In this document: positions 43,378 to 52,921 of the stretch, piece by piece
Position numbering within the stretch: the stretch's first letter is position 1
Layout: each line of letters starts with the position of its first letter
Assembly: GCF_020253525.1 (NCBI RefSeq)
Contig: NZ_JADCBK010000046.1
Location: forward strand, 1 to 64,000
DNA: 64,000 bases
Direction: 5' to 3'
From: Aquidulcibacter sp.
GTDB lineage: Bacteria > Pseudomonadota > Alphaproteobacteria > Caulobacterales > Aquidulcibacteraceae
Translations under genes and position numbers: made by a program
Notes under the pieces: model-generated
The model's input: the letters and a program-made list of their open reading frames with translations, nothing else
Database searches by the model: none
What the model was told of the DNA's origin: nothing

Positions 43378-44478
43378 GTGAAACACGAAACTGACCCAGA
43401 TGACGCAGAACCCACTTCTGGCCCGCAAACTGCGGGCGGGGAAGCTGTTTTGCGCGGGAAGGCGACCATTAATGATGTGGCGCGCTTGGCCAAGGTTTCT
43501 AAAAAGACCGTCTCACGCGTGATCAATGAATCGCCCTTTGTGAAGCAAAAGACGCGCGACGCCATTAAGGCGGTCATTGCAGAACTTGGCTTTACGCCAG
43601 ACCCACAGGCCCGCGCCCTTGCCCGTCGGAAGAGCTTTCTGGTTGGCCTTGTCTATGACAATCCAAGCCCGCAATATGTGGTCAACATCCAACGCGGCAT
43701 TTTGGATGCGCTCGAAGGCACTGATTTTCAATTGGTCCTTCATCCGTGTGATCGGTCCAAGCCCGATCATGTCGCCCGTATTCAGTCCTTCATTCAACAG
43801 CACAAGCCCTTTGGCCTGATCTTGCCGCCATCGGTGTCTGAGGATGAGCCATTGGCCTTGGCGTTGAACGAGGCCGATGTCGATTATGTCCGTATTGCCT
43901 CGGTTGAACTTGATACGCCCTCGCGCATGATCCGCACCTTGGACGGCGATGGTGGGGCAGCTGCGGGGCGGCATTTGGCCGATCTGGGTCATCGTAACAT
44001 CGCCCATATCCACGGGCCTTTGAGTTTCCGCTCTACCCATGAACGCCGCGCCGGTTTTGAGCGGGCGCTGGCAGAGGCAGGCCTCGTGCTGCGTCCTGAC
44101 ATGGCTGTAGAAGGGGGCTATACGTTTGAAGGGGGTGTGGCCGCGGCAGAGCACTTATTGGCCCAGCCCCATCCGCCCCAAGCCATCTTTGCCGGTAATG
44201 ATGAAATGGCGACGGGGGCCTATGTTGCGGTGCGCCGGGCAGGATTCCGCATTCCGGAAGATATTTCCATCGTCGGGTTTGACGATACCCCGATTGCGGG
44301 CAGGCTTTGGCCCGCTTTGACCACAGTTCGCCTGCCGATCCGCGAAATGGGCTCTGCTGCTGCGACGTTGCTCTTACAGACAGCCGATGGCATGACCACC
44401 AAGAAGCTCATCACCTTCTCGCCTGAGATCATTGTCCGCGGCTCAACGGCGGCACCAGAGGGCACAGAAGCGACGTAA
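43378..44478 (+). CDS. LacI family transcriptional regulator
   Basis: A 366-residue regulator. The helix-turn-helix is at residues 30-52 (TINDVARLAKVSKKTVSRVIN), followed by the hinge helix region and a periplasmic-binding-like effector domain (GLVYDNPSPQYVVNIQRGI, GFDDTPIAGRLWPALTTVR). The start is a GTG at 43378. It lies between the two main pectin operons, divergent from the TonB receptor operon and in line with kduI (117 bases downstream). Operators with ACCGGT in all four nearby promoter regions make it the likely local repressor, probably responding to a pathway intermediate such as KDG or an unsaturated uronate. The effector and repression sense are inferred. Confidence 0.92.
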   Translation: MKHETDPDDAEPTSGPQTAGGEAVLRGKATINDVARLAKVSKKTVSRVINESPFVKQKTRDAIKAVIAELGFTPDPQARALARRKSFLVGLVYDNPSPQYVVNIQRGILDALEGTDFQLVLHPCDRSKPDHVARIQSFIQQHKPFGLILPPSVSEDEPLALALNEADVDYVRIASVELDTPSRMIRTLDGDGGAAAGRHLADLGHRNIAHIHGPLSFRSTHERRAGFERALAEAGLVLRPDMAVEGGYTFEGGVAAAEHLLAQPHPPQAIFAGNDEMATGAYVAVRRAGFRIPEDISIVGFDDTPIAGRLWPALTTVRLPIREMGSAAATLLLQTADGMTTKKLITFSPEIIVRGSTAAPEGTEAT

Positions 44479-44504
44479 TCGCACTTGCCTGCAGACAGCC
44501 CCAC

Positions 44505-44558
44505 TTGTCAGATGAAATCTTCCCGTATAAGACTTTGTCGCGTATGACACCGGTTACC
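44505..44558 (+). promoter_or_regulatory. Promoter and operator of the kduI operon
   Basis: TTGTCA (44505-44510) and TATAAG (44526-44531), 15 bases apart, form a plausible but short-spaced promoter. TGACACCGGTTACC (44545-44558), with ACCGGT at its centre, lies just downstream of the likely start of transcription. Its left half TGACACCGGT is identical to the operator in the TonB receptor and hydratase promoters. Confidence 0.6.
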
Positions 44559-44595
44559 ATAATGGTCACGGTGCTGGCTTGGGAGGGCCAAGAAG

Positions 44596-45444
44596 ATGTT
44601 CGACAAGGTTTATCACGCCACCCATCCAGACATGATGGCCGGGGCCGATAATGACGCATTGCGCGCCCGCTATGTGGTCACTGGCTTGTTCCAAGCCGAT
44701 GAAATTCATCTGAATTATTCTCATAATGAGCGGATGGTTGTTGGCGGGGCGATGCCTGTGCATAGCCAAGTCGTGCTGCCGCATCAGACCGAGCCTGCCT
44801 CTGCTGCGGGTCATCCTTTCTTGGAACGGCGCGAACTGGGCCTGATCAATGTGGGTACCGGCGTCGGGGTCGTCCATGTTGACGGTGTGGCGCATGAGAT
44901 TAAGCCACGCGATGGCCTTTATGTGCCTATGGGCTCGAAAGATGTGATCTTCACGTCGCAATCGGCTGATGCGCCTGCCAAATATTATCTGGTCTCAACC
45001 CCAGCCCATGCCCGCTTTGAGGTTGCGAAAATCTCGATTGAGACCGCCGTTCCGCTTGAGCGTGGATCGCTGGCTGAATCCAATGAGCGCGTGATTTACC
45101 AATATATCGTGCCCGCCACGGTTAAGTCCTGCCAGCTTTTGCTGGGCCTGACCCAACTCAATACCGGCAGTGTGTGGAACACCATGCCGCCGCACCTGCA
45201 TGATCGCCGTTCGGAAGTCTATTTCTACTTTGGCTTGGGCGAGAAGGATCGGGTTTTCCACTTCATGGGGGAAGAGGACAAGATCCGCCATATCGTTATG
45301 GAGAATGATGAAGCGGTGATCTCGCCGCCTTGGTCGATCCATATGGGTTCGGGCACCCGCAATTATTCCTTCATCTGGGCGATGGGCGGGGAAAACCTCG
45401 ACTACACAGACCTCGCGGTCTGCGACATCTGTCAGTTGAAATAG
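44596..45444 (+). CDS. kduI: 5-dehydro-4-deoxy-D-glucuronate isomerase
   Basis: KduI converts 5-keto-4-deoxyuronate, from unsaturated galacturonate, into 2,5-diketo-3-deoxygluconate. The protein (282 residues) is a bicupin matching Kdu[39 protein letters not shown], and the zinc-binding [13 protein letters not shown] with a later His in [30 protein letters not shown] lies nine bases before the ATG. It is first in the kduI-kduD-kdgK-esterase-pectate lyase operon. Confidence 0.96.
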   Translation: MFDKVYHATHPDMMAGADNDALRARYVVTGLFQADEIHLNYSHNERMVVGGAMPVHSQVVLPHQTEPASAAGHPFLERRELGLINVGTGVGVVHVDGVAHEIKPRDGLYVPMGSKDVIFTSQSADAPAKYYLVSTPAHARFEVAKISIETAVPLERGSLAESNERVIYQYIVPATVKSCQLLLGLTQLNTGSVWNTMPPHLHDRRSEVYFYFGLGEKDRVFHFMGEEDKIRHIVMENDEAVISPPWSIHMGSGTRNYSFIWAMGGENLDYTDLAVCDICQLK

Positions 45445-45460
45445 ACCGAGGGAGACGATC

Positions 45461-46219
45461 ATGAGCCTTTCCTTCTTTGACTTGTCGGGCAAAGTCGCCC
45501 TCGTAACCGGTGCGAACACGGGCCTCGGCCAAGGTATTGCTTTGGCTTTGGCCGGAGCGGGAGCCGATATTGCCGCTGCTGGCATTGTTCCAGCCGACGA
45601 GACCGGTGCTAAGGTCACCGCCATGGGCCGTCGCTTCATCAATATTGACGCCAATCTGATGAGCATTGAGCCTGTTGACCGGATCGTGGCAGAGACCCTG
45701 TCCGGCCTCGGCAAGCTTGATATTTTGGTCAATAATGCAGGTCTGATCCGCCGTCAGGATGCGGTCGATTTCTCCGAAAAGGACTGGGATGATGTGATGA
45801 ATGTCAACATCAAGTCCGCCTTCTTTATGAGCCAGGCTGCCGGCAAAGTGATGATTGGCCAAGGCAGCGGCAAGATCATCAATATCGCCTCTATGCTATC
45901 CTTCCAAGGCGGCATTCGCGTGCCATCCTATACGGCATCCAAAAGCGGCATTGCGGGCATCACCAAGCTGTTGGCCTGTGAGTGGGCCTCGAAAGGCCTC
46001 AACATCAATGCGATTGCGCCGGGCTATATGGCCACCGACAATACGGCGCAATTGCGCGCCGATGAAGAACGCTCCAGCGACATCTTAAAGCGCATTCCAG
46101 CGGGTCGTTGGGGTGAGCCTGCCGATTTAGGCGGTACGGCTGTCTTTTTGGCGTCAAAAGCGTCAGACTACCTCAATGGAGCCGTCATCCCCGTCGATGG
46201 CGGGTGGCTAGCAAGGTAA
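45461..46219 (+). CDS. kduD: 2-dehydro-3-deoxy-D-gluconate 5-dehydrogenase
   Basis: KduD is a short-chain dehydrogenase that reduces 2,5-diketo-3-deoxygluconate to KDG with NAD(P)H. The protein (252 residues) shows TGANTGLGQG for the nucleotide site, NNAG at about residue 91, the catalytic Ser/Tyr/Lys (Tyr in SYTASKSGI, Lys four residues on), and the PG motif after it. The start is 16 bases after kduI. Confidence 0.94.
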   Translation: MSLSFFDLSGKVALVTGANTGLGQGIALALAGAGADIAAAGIVPADETGAKVTAMGRRFINIDANLMSIEPVDRIVAETLSGLGKLDILVNNAGLIRRQDAVDFSEKDWDDVMNVNIKSAFFMSQAAGKVMIGQGSGKIINIASMLSFQGGIRVPSYTASKSGIAGITKLLACEWASKGLNINAIAPGYMATDNTAQLRADEERSSDILKRIPAGRWGEPADLGGTAVFLASKASDYLNGAVIPVDGGWLAR

Positions 46220-46225
46220 AGCGCC

Positions 46226-47224
46226 ATGGCAGGGTCAGTCGTTTGTTTCGGGGAATTGCTGATCCGCTTGAGTGGGCCAGGCCACGAACGTCTGTTGCAA
46301 TCGCCGCGCTTGGATGTGGCGATTGGCGGGGCAGAGGCCAATGTCGCAGTTTGCCTCGCCCGCTTTGGCAATCAGGCCCGCATGGCAAGCGTGGTTGCTG
46401 ATAATGACCTCGGCCAAGCCGCCATTGCCGAAATCCGCAAGCATGGCGTGGACACAAAGCTTGTGCGCCAAACCAAGGGCCGGATGGGGCTATATTTCTT
46501 GTCCCAAGGCGCGGTCAGCCGCCCTTCTGCTGTCCTTTATGATCGGGCAGACAGTGCCTTTGCAAATTCGGCTGCCGATCTGACTAACCCCGCTGACGTC
46601 CTAGACGGGGCTGAATGGCTGCATGTCTCCGGCGTTACCCCGGCGGTTGGACCACAGGCGTCCAAGGCGGCTTTAGCCCTTGTGGAAGCAGCGAGCCAAG
46701 CCGGGGTGAAAGTGTCGTTCGACGGCAATTATCGCGCCCAACTTTGGGCCGCTTGGTCGGGTGATGGGCCTGCCATCCTGAAACAAATCCTGTCGCACGC
46801 GACCTTGGCCTTCATCAATGAGCGCGATGTGGAACTGATCTTGGGCGAGCGCTTTGCCAGCCGCGAAGCAGCTTTACAGCGGGCCTTTGAGGTCTTCCCA
46901 CAGCTTCACTGGATTGCCGCGACCACACGTACTTTGGCTTCTGTCACCCAACAGGGCTTACAAGGTGAACTGGTTAGCCGCACGCAGCGCTTTGTCTCAA
47001 AAGAGCATGAGCTTTCAGGCGTTGTCGACCGTATTGGCGCGGGTGATGCGTTTGCCGCAGGCCTGTTGCACGGTCTTCTGGCAGGCCACGAACCCCAAGC
47101 CGCCTTGGAATTTGCCGTGGCTTCTGCCGTGATCAAACATTCCATCCCCGGAGACTTCAATTTGACGAATGTGCAAGAGGTTTCCGATGCTATGGCCGGG
47201 GGTGGGCTCGATGTCCGCCGGTGA
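46226..47224 (+). CDS. kdgK: 2-keto-3-deoxygluconate kinase
   Basis: KdgK phosphorylates KDG to KDPG, which the Entner-Doudoroff aldolase then splits. The protein (332 residues) is a PfkB-family kinase: GGAEANVAVCLARFG near the start, VSFDGNYRAQLW and the catalytic DRIGAGDAFAAG (Asp274) near the end. It overlaps the carboxylesterase start by 14 bases. The KDPG aldolase gene (eda) is not in the window. Confidence 0.94.
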   Translation: MAGSVVCFGELLIRLSGPGHERLLQSPRLDVAIGGAEANVAVCLARFGNQARMASVVADNDLGQAAIAEIRKHGVDTKLVRQTKGRMGLYFLSQGAVSRPSAVLYDRADSAFANSAADLTNPADVLDGAEWLHVSGVTPAVGPQASKAALALVEAASQAGVKVSFDGNYRAQLWAAWSGDGPAILKQILSHATLAFINERDVELILGERFASREAALQRAFEVFPQLHWIAATTRTLASVTQQGLQGELVSRTQRFVSKEHELSGVVDRIGAGDAFAAGLLHGLLAGHEPQAALEFAVASAVIKHSIPGDFNLTNVQEVSDAMAGGGLDVRR

Positions 47225-48803
47225 GGCAGGCCCTTTGGCGGCAGCAGCCTCGCGCCGATTGATCTTGGCTGGTGGTCTGATGGCCGGTCTGGTTCCACAA
47301 AACATCTGGGCCGATGAAGCCCAAAGCCTCGTCCAAACCACTTTCGGCCCCGTGCGAGGGCGCAAGCAGGCAGGCCTGCATGTGTTTAAGGGCATCCGCT
47401 ATGGCGCTGATACGGCGACAACGCGCTTTGCGAGGCCGAAACCACCCGTGCCCTGGCAAGACCCGCTTGCGGCAGTCGATTATGGTCCTGCCAGCCCGCA
47501 AGCGGGCAGCGAGCCCAATCAATCGGAAGATTGCTTGTTCCTCAATATTTGGACTGCAAGCTTAGATGCGCGCGCAAAAAAGCCCGTCATGCTCTATATT
47601 CATGGCGGGGCCTATAATACGGGCTCTGGCTCTTCGCCTTTAACCGATGGCCGTATTCTGGCGGCTGAGGAAGATGTGGTCGTCGTCACCATCAATCACC
47701 GCCTCAATGCCTTTGGCTATCTCTATTTGGACCAACTTATCCCTGAGCTTGCGCCCGATAGCGGCAATGCGGGGCAATGGGATTTGGTGCTGGCGCTCAA
47801 TTGGGTGAAGGCCAATATCGCCCGCTTTGGCGGTGACCCCTCCCGCGTTATGCTGTTTGGGCAGTCGGGCGGCGGGGCGAAGATTGCATCCTTGATGGCC
47901 GCCCCTTCGGCTTCTGGCCTATTCCATGCGGTGGCGACCATGAGTGGCCAGCAAGTCACAGCCTCTGGCCCCCTAAATGCCACCGCGCGGGCCAGAGCTT
48001 TCTTAGAAGCCCTAAAAGTCTCGCCGCAAGACGTGTTTAACGTGCCAAGCGGCCGCTTGATTGAGGCCTTGAACACGGCCGATCCGGTCAATGCGACGCA
48101 AAAGCTCTATTTCGGGCCAGTGCTGGACCAGCGGCATTTATCGCGCCACCCATTCTGGCCAGATGCGCCGCCCCAATCGGCGCGTATCCCCATGATCCTT
48201 GGCAATATGGCGAACGAGACGCGTAATCTGATTGGCCGTTCTAACCCTGCTGCCTTCAGCCTGACTTTTGACGCGCTCCCTGCTTGGCTAGCCACCCACA
48301 TGCGGACCGATATTTCCCCCGCCTATGTGATTGCCACCTATCAAGCCGCTTATCCCGGTATTTCGGCGTCTGACCTCTTTTTTGCCGCGACTACTGCCGG
48401 CCGGTCTTGGCGCGGGCAGGTGGAAGAGGCTGACGCACGCGCCCGCCAAGGGGCCCCCACTTGGGTGTATCGCTTTGACTTAAAGAGCCCGGAAGATGGC
48501 GGCAAATGGGGCGCGTATCATACGCTCGATATCCCCCACGCTTTCCGCACCTTGGCAGCTTCTGGCCCGATGACGGGGACAGGCCCTGAGGCACGCAAAG
48601 TCAGCCTAGAGCTATCCTCAGCCTTAGTGAACCTCGCCCGCAACGGCACGCCGCAAGCTAAGGGCTTACCAAACTGGCCGCACTATAGCCTCGAGCGGCG
48701 CGAGACGATGATTTTTGATGCCACAACGCGGCTAGCCTTTGATCCGCGCGGGGTAGAGCGCGCCTTATTCCAGACCGTACCATTCATCCAATGGGGTAGC
48801 TGA
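47211..48803 (+). CDS. Type B carboxylesterase, exported
   Basis: A 530-residue carboxylesterase. ATG 47211 is used because a GGGGGTGGG stretch lies just upstream; it begins inside kdgK. A signal follows (SRRLILAGGLMAGLVPQNIWA). HGGAYNTGSG (131-140) makes the oxyanion hole, Ser219 in GQSGGG is the nucleophile, a Glu follows in ANETRNL, and His in GAYHTLDIPHAF completes the triad. Its place between kdgK and a pectate lyase suggests it removes ester groups from pectin (acetyl, methyl or feruloyl), but specificity is inferred from context only. It ends one base into the pectate lyase start. Confidence 0.88.
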   Translation: MSAGEAGPLAAAASRRLILAGGLMAGLVPQNIWADEAQSLVQTTFGPVRGRKQAGLHVFKGIRYGADTATTRFARPKPPVPWQDPLAAVDYGPASPQAGSEPNQSEDCLFLNIWTASLDARAKKPVMLYIHGGAYNTGSGSSPLTDGRILAAEEDVVVVTINHRLNAFGYLYLDQLIPELAPDSGNAGQWDLVLALNWVKANIARFGGDPSRVMLFGQSGGGAKIASLMAAPSASGLFHAVATMSGQQVTASGPLNATARARAFLEALKVSPQDVFNVPSGRLIEALNTADPVNATQKLYFGPVLDQRHLSRHPFWPDAPPQSARIPMILGNMANETRNLIGRSNPAAFSLTFDALPAWLATHMRTDISPAYVIATYQAAYPGISASDLFFAATTAGRSWRGQVEEADARARQGAPTWVYRFDLKSPEDGGKWGAYHTLDIPHAFRTLAASGPMTGTGPEARKVSLELSSALVNLARNGTPQAKGLPNWPHYSLERRETMIFDATTRLAFDPRGVERALFQTVPFIQWGS

Positions 48804-50146
48804 TGGCCCGCCTGATATCTTCTCTTGGTCTGGCCAGCGTGCTTTTGGCGACCAGCGCCACAGCGCAAGTTCCCGCCCAACCCTTGCGCGCTTTCCCCGG
48901 GGCCGAAGGCTTTGGCGCTTTCACCCAAGGCGGGCGCGGCGGGCGCGTCATCAAAGTGACCAATCTGGCAGATGCAGGCCCGGGTAGTCTGCGCGCCGCG
49001 ATTGAGGCGAAAGGCCCCCGAATAATCCTGTTTGAAACAGGTGGGACGATCGAGCTTCAATCGCCCTTGGTGATCCGCAACCCCTTCATCACCATCGCTG
49101 GTCAAACCGCACCCGGTGATGGCATTACGCTTAAAGGCCATGCGCTTTTGGTCTCAACCTCTGAAGTCATTGTGCGCTTCATCCGCGTGCGGCCGGGCGA
49201 TATCTCCAAGACCGAAACCGATTCCATCTCGCTGACAGCGGGCCGCAACATCATCATCGACCATTGCTCGGCCTCATGGTCGACCGATGAGACTTTGTCG
49301 GTCTCCCAGCAAATGACACAAGGCGAGCGGCAATTGGACCTGGTGACGGTGCAATGGTCGATCATCTCAGAATCCTTAGACCAATCGGTCCATTCTAAAG
49401 GTGCGCATGGCTATGGCTCGCTGGTCCGCGGATCGGCAGGCTCTCGCTATAGTTTCCACCATAATCTGTGGGCGCATCATCGCGCGCGTCTACCAAGGCC
49501 CGGCAACTTCGCCGATGCCAAGCTCGACCCGCAAGGCCCGGTATTCGATTTCGCCAATAATCTGTTTTACAATTGGGGTGGCGATGGCTCTGGCTATAAT
49601 GTCGATGAGACAGCGATCAGCCGCTATAGCTTCCGTGCTAATTCCTATCGGCAAGGCACCAACTCGAAATCTGCGCTTGCCTTTGTCGAATCCGCCCCCG
49701 GCGCGCGGGCTCACTTCTCTGGCAATTTCATGAATGGCGCGCTGGTTGAGACCGCGGCCCTTGTGCGCTTAAAGCGCCCTCCTGAAGGCTATTTCTCCGA
49801 CACCGCGTTTGAAACGGGTGGGCTGGTGGCAGAGCCTGCCCTTGTCGCGGAAGAGAAAGTCTTGGCGAGGGCCGGTGCGTCTTTGGTACGCGATGGCGTC
49901 GATAGGCGCGTGGTTGAAAGCGTGCGTTCAAGGACCGGCCAAATCATCAATTCCCAAGACGACGTGGGCGGTTGGCCTGTTTTGGCAAGCGGGACGGCGC
50001 GGCCCGACCAAGATGGCGATGGTCTACCCGATGCGTGGGAAATCCAGCATCGATTGAACCCAAAAGATGCACGCGATGCAGCCCTAGACCCCGATCAAGA
50101 CGGCGTCAGCCATCTTGAGGTCTGGCTGAATTCTCTGGTGCGCTGA
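48803..50146 (+). CDS. Pectate lyase family 1 with C-terminal calcium repeat
   Basis: A secreted pectate lyase of 447 residues, cleaving polygalacturonate by beta-elimination. A signal peptide (MARLISSLGLASVLLATSATAQ) is followed by the PL1 beta-helix: AFPGAEGFG, GGRGGRVIKVTNL, ITIAGQTAPGDGITL, IIDHCSASWSTDETLS with calcium Asp residues, and the HHRARLPRPG arginine block. The last 45 residues hold a thrombospondin-3/dockerin-like calcium repeat (DQDGDGLPDAWEIQHRLNPKDA ... DPDQDGVSHLEVW). The stop lies directly next to that of the opposing DctM gene (50146/50147), so the two transcripts meet with no gap. Confidence 0.92.
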   Translation: MARLISSLGLASVLLATSATAQVPAQPLRAFPGAEGFGAFTQGGRGGRVIKVTNLADAGPGSLRAAIEAKGPRIILFETGGTIELQSPLVIRNPFITIAGQTAPGDGITLKGHALLVSTSEVIVRFIRVRPGDISKTETDSISLTAGRNIIIDHCSASWSTDETLSVSQQMTQGERQLDLVTVQWSIISESLDQSVHSKGAHGYGSLVRGSAGSRYSFHHNLWAHHRARLPRPGNFADAKLDPQGPVFDFANNLFYNWGGDGSGYNVDETAISRYSFRANSYRQGTNSKSALAFVESAPGARAHFSGNFMNGALVETAALVRLKRPPEGYFSDTAFETGGLVAEPALVAEEKVLARAGASLVRDGVDRRVVESVRSRTGQIINSQDDVGGWPVLASGTARPDQDGDGLPDAWEIQHRLNPKDARDAALDPDQDGVSHLEVWLNSLVR

Positions 50147-51427
50147 TTAAGCCACTAAGCTTGGCAGCCACAGCGACAGCTGCGGGAAGATCATCACCAA
50201 AGCCAGCACGATCAACGCGGCCAGATAGAAGGGCCACATGCCGCGCACGGCTTCCATCACGCTAATCTTGCCAATGGATGCCCCCAAGAACAGGACCGAG
50301 CCCACTGGTGGCGTCACCAGGCCAATGCCAGCCGACAAGATCAGCACGACACCAAAATGCACAGGGTCGATGTGATAGGCTTTAGCTACGGGCAAGAAGA
50401 TCGGGGTGGAAATGATGATGAGTGGGGCCAAATCCATGAAAGTGCCCAAGACCAAGAGGCACAACACCATAAGGGCAAGCACCGTCAGCTTGTCATGGGC
50501 AATGGCCTTCATGGCGTCCACCGCATGGCTGGGCACTTGCAGATAGGCCATCATCCAGCCAAAGGCCCCAGCCGCCCCAATAACGAACAAGACAGAACCG
50601 GTCGTCTTAGCGGCCCCTTTGGCTGCGTCCAAAAAGGCGTTCCAGCTGAGGCTGCGATAGACGATCAGGGTTACCAAGACCGCATAGACCACGGCGACAG
50701 AGGCGCTTTCAATCGCGGTGAAAATCCCGGCCTTGATCCCGACAAAGATGATCAGCACCAAAACCAAAGCGGGCAAAGCGGTGACAAAGGTCGTCAATAG
50801 CGCGCGGGCTCCGATCTTACCTTCGGCCTGATAACCGCGCTTGACCGCCAAAATATAGGCCGTCGCCATGACGGCGAGCGCCAGCATCAAGGCTGGAATA
50901 ATACCCGCTGAGAAGAGGGCAGTGATTGAAATACCGCCGCCAGCAGCGGCAGAAAACAAGATCATATTGTGGGATGGAGGCACGAGGAGTGCGACCAGCG
51001 CTGCTGAAATCGTCACATTGACCGCATAATCCTTGTCATAGCCGCGCTGGGCCATTTGTGGGATCATGGTACCCCCCACGGCAGAAATGTCGGCAATGGC
51101 AGAGCCTGAAACCCCGCCAAACAGGGTCGAGGCCACAACACTGACTTGGGCGAGGCCTCCGCGGAAGCGGCCGACCAACGCGCTGGCCAGCGCGATGATC
51201 CGCTCTGAGATACCGCCCTTCAGCATCAATTCGCCAGCAAACACAAACAGCGGAATGGCCAGAAGGCCGACATTTGAAATATCGGCTGCTGCTTGTTGGC
51301 CTACCACCATCGGCGGAATGCCCGACACCAAGGCTGCACTGATGGTTGAGATGATCAACGCAATCGCCACCGGCGCGCCAAGGACCAAAAGAAGGGCGAA
51401 GACAAGGAAAAGTGCGGCGAGTGCCAT
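50147..51427 (-). CDS. TRAP transporter large permease, DctM type
   Basis: The 426-residue polytopic membrane protein is the main transport subunit of a TRAP importer. Many hydrophobic helices, GVSGSAIADISAVGGTMIPQM and LLVPPSHNMILFSAAAGGGIS fit the DctM family. It lies at the end of the minus-strand operon hydratase-dctP-dctQ-dctM. Its position between two pectate lyases suggests uptake of galacturonate or oligogalacturonides, an inference. Confidence 0.93.
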   Translation of the reverse strand: MALAALFLVFALLLVLGAPVAIALIISTISAALVSGIPPMVVGQQAAADISNVGLLAIPLFVFAGELMLKGGISERIIALASALVGRFRGGLAQVSVVASTLFGGVSGSAIADISAVGGTMIPQMAQRGYDKDYAVNVTISAALVALLVPPSHNMILFSAAAGGGISITALFSAGIIPALMLALAVMATAYILAVKRGYQAEGKIGARALLTTFVTALPALVLVLIIFVGIKAGIFTAIESASVAVVYAVLVTLIVYRSLSWNAFLDAAKGAAKTTGSVLFVIGAAGAFGWMMAYLQVPSHAVDAMKAIAHDKLTVLALMVLCLLVLGTFMDLAPLIIISTPIFLPVAKAYHIDPVHFGVVLILSAGIGLVTPPVGSVLFLGASIGKISVMEAVRGMWPFYLAALIVLALVMIFPQLSLWLPSLVA

Positions 51428-51438
51428 CGGTTTCGTCC

Positions 51439-51933
51439 TTAGTTTTTCGTTGGCGCGAATAAGCGCTCAGCGGCAAACAGCGCCATGATGGAAGCGCCAA
51501 TAGCAAAGGGCACATAACGTATGCCCGCCGGAATTGGGGCACCTGCCATGCTGACATCCCAATTATCGAGCGCGAGATTGAGGCCCCAATAGGCCAATAA
51601 GAGAGCGACGCCCAATGTGAGGACGAGCAGCAATCGGCGCACCAGTGCTTGTAGGCCCGCTGGCATGGCGTCGAGGATGTTGGAGAAGGAAAAATGTGTG
51701 CCCTCGCGCACCCCAACGGCGGCGGCCATCATCACCGTCATCCCCATGAAGAAGACGGCCACAGGCTCTGTCCAGCCAGGGGAGTCATTGAGGATATAGC
51801 GGGCAAAAACCTGCCAAGCTTGAACCAAAGTAATGATGACGAGGCCGGTTAGAGCGACGATTTTGCAGGCATTGGCCAAAAGGTCCAACAGACTTTCTTG
51901 ACCTTTGGGTGGGACGTTTTGTTCGTTTTCCAT
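51439..51933 (-). CDS. TRAP transporter small permease, DctQ type
   Basis: A 164-residue membrane protein with four predicted hydrophobic segments (ACKIVALTGLVIITLVQAW, ... VAVFFMGMTVMMAAAVGVREGTHFSF). ILNDSPGWTEPVAVFFMG and VREGTHFSFSNI are DctQ hallmarks. The ATG at 51933 lies next to the dctP stop. It partners DctM and the binding protein. Confidence 0.9.
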   Translation of the reverse strand: MENEQNVPPKGQESLLDLLANACKIVALTGLVIITLVQAWQVFARYILNDSPGWTEPVAVFFMGMTVMMAAAVGVREGTHFSFSNILDAMPAGLQALVRRLLLVLTLGVALLLAYWGLNLALDNWDVSMAGAPIPAGIRYVPFAIGASIMALFAAERLFAPTKN

Positions 51934-51934
51934 G

Positions 51935-52921
51935 TCAAACCATCGCTTTAATCGCCGCATAGAGGCGGGCGACATCTGGGTTGTTCAGACGTTTGGCATT
52001 GACCGGGTCACAGACTGCCTTGAAGGCAGCTTTATTGACCTCGACCACTTTGGTGCCAGCGGCGAGTGCTTTTGTGCGGGATTCGGCCTCGGTTTTGACC
52101 CAAGCCTCCCGCATGACGGCGACAGACGCTTTGGCCAGATCACGGACTAAGCCTTGGTCCTTTTGGCTGAGCTGACCAAAGCTTTTGGCCGACATCATCA
52201 AAAACTCTGGCGAATAGGAATGCTGGGTCTCTGACCAATAATGCGCCACTTCGAGGTGTCGGGCTGTTTCAAAAGTGGGCCAGTTGTTTTCTGCTCCATC
52301 GATCAAGCGGCTTTGGAGTGAAGAATAGACCGCACTAAAGCTCAAAGGTGTTGGGTTTGCCCCCATGGCACCAATTGCTTCGATGAAGACATCCGACTGC
52401 GGCACACGGATTTTCAGACCATGCAAGTCCTTTGGCGTCTCAATCGGGCGGTGGGTATTATAGAAGCACCGCCCCCCAGCATCGTAAGAAGCCAAACCAA
52501 TCAGTCCGCGCGCTTTAAAGCCATCCAAAATCTCTTGACCGATCGGTCCATCTAAGACGCGGTGCAAATGATCGTCATTCTGGATGACGAAGGGCATTGA
52601 GACGACTTGGGTGAGCGGGAACGCATTGTTCAGGGCAGCCGCATTGGCGCGGCAAATGTCGATCACGCCAGATTGGGCCAGTGCAATTGTATCATCCTCA
52701 GCCCCCAATTGGCCGGATGGATAGCTGCGGATGGAGAGGCGACCCCCGGTTTCCTTGGCCAAAGCCTCGCCCAGCCACTTCACCGCCATCACCGTGGGAT
52801 AGCCGTCGCGGTGGACGTCGCACGCGGTTAAAACGCCCGAGGCGCTGTGGGGTTGGCACGCAGAGACAAGTGGTAAGGCAAGGCCAGCTGTGGCCAAAAG
52901 AGAGCGGCGTGTAACCATCAT
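51935..52921 (-). CDS. TRAP transporter substrate-binding protein, DctP type
   Basis: A 328-residue extracytoplasmic solute receptor. The N-terminus combines a twin-arginine-like start (MMVTRRSLL) with a lipobox (LVSAC at about residue 22), so it may be lipid-anchored. The DctP fold follows: GGRLSIRSYPSGQLGAEDDTIALAQSGVIDICRAN, ALIDGAENNWPTF-like sequence with the conserved ENNWP, and a signature Arg in LKIRVPQSDVF for carboxylate binding. This points to an organic acid ligand, matching uronates. It overlaps the hydratase stop as ATGA. Confidence 0.93.
   Translation of the reverse strand: MMVTRRSLLATAGLALPLVSACQPHSASGVLTACDVHRDGYPTVMAVKWLGEALAKETGGRLSIRSYPSGQLGAEDDTIALAQSGVIDICRANAAALNNAFPLTQVVSMPFVIQNDDHLHRVLDGPIGQEILDGFKARGLIGLASYDAGGRCFYNTHRPIETPKDLHGLKIRVPQSDVFIEAIGAMGANPTPLSFSAVYSSLQSRLIDGAENNWPTFETARHLEVAHYWSETQHSYSPEFLMMSAKSFGQLSQKDQGLVRDLAKASVAVMREAWVKTEAESRTKALAAGTKVVEVNKAAFKAVCDPVNAKRLNNPDVARLYAAIKAMV

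Noticed and set aside
40695..45612. Further ACCGGT copies inside coding regions, for example near 40695, 45508 and 45600
   Set aside because: They lack the flanking TGNN/NNCA symmetry and lie inside genes, so they were treated as chance.
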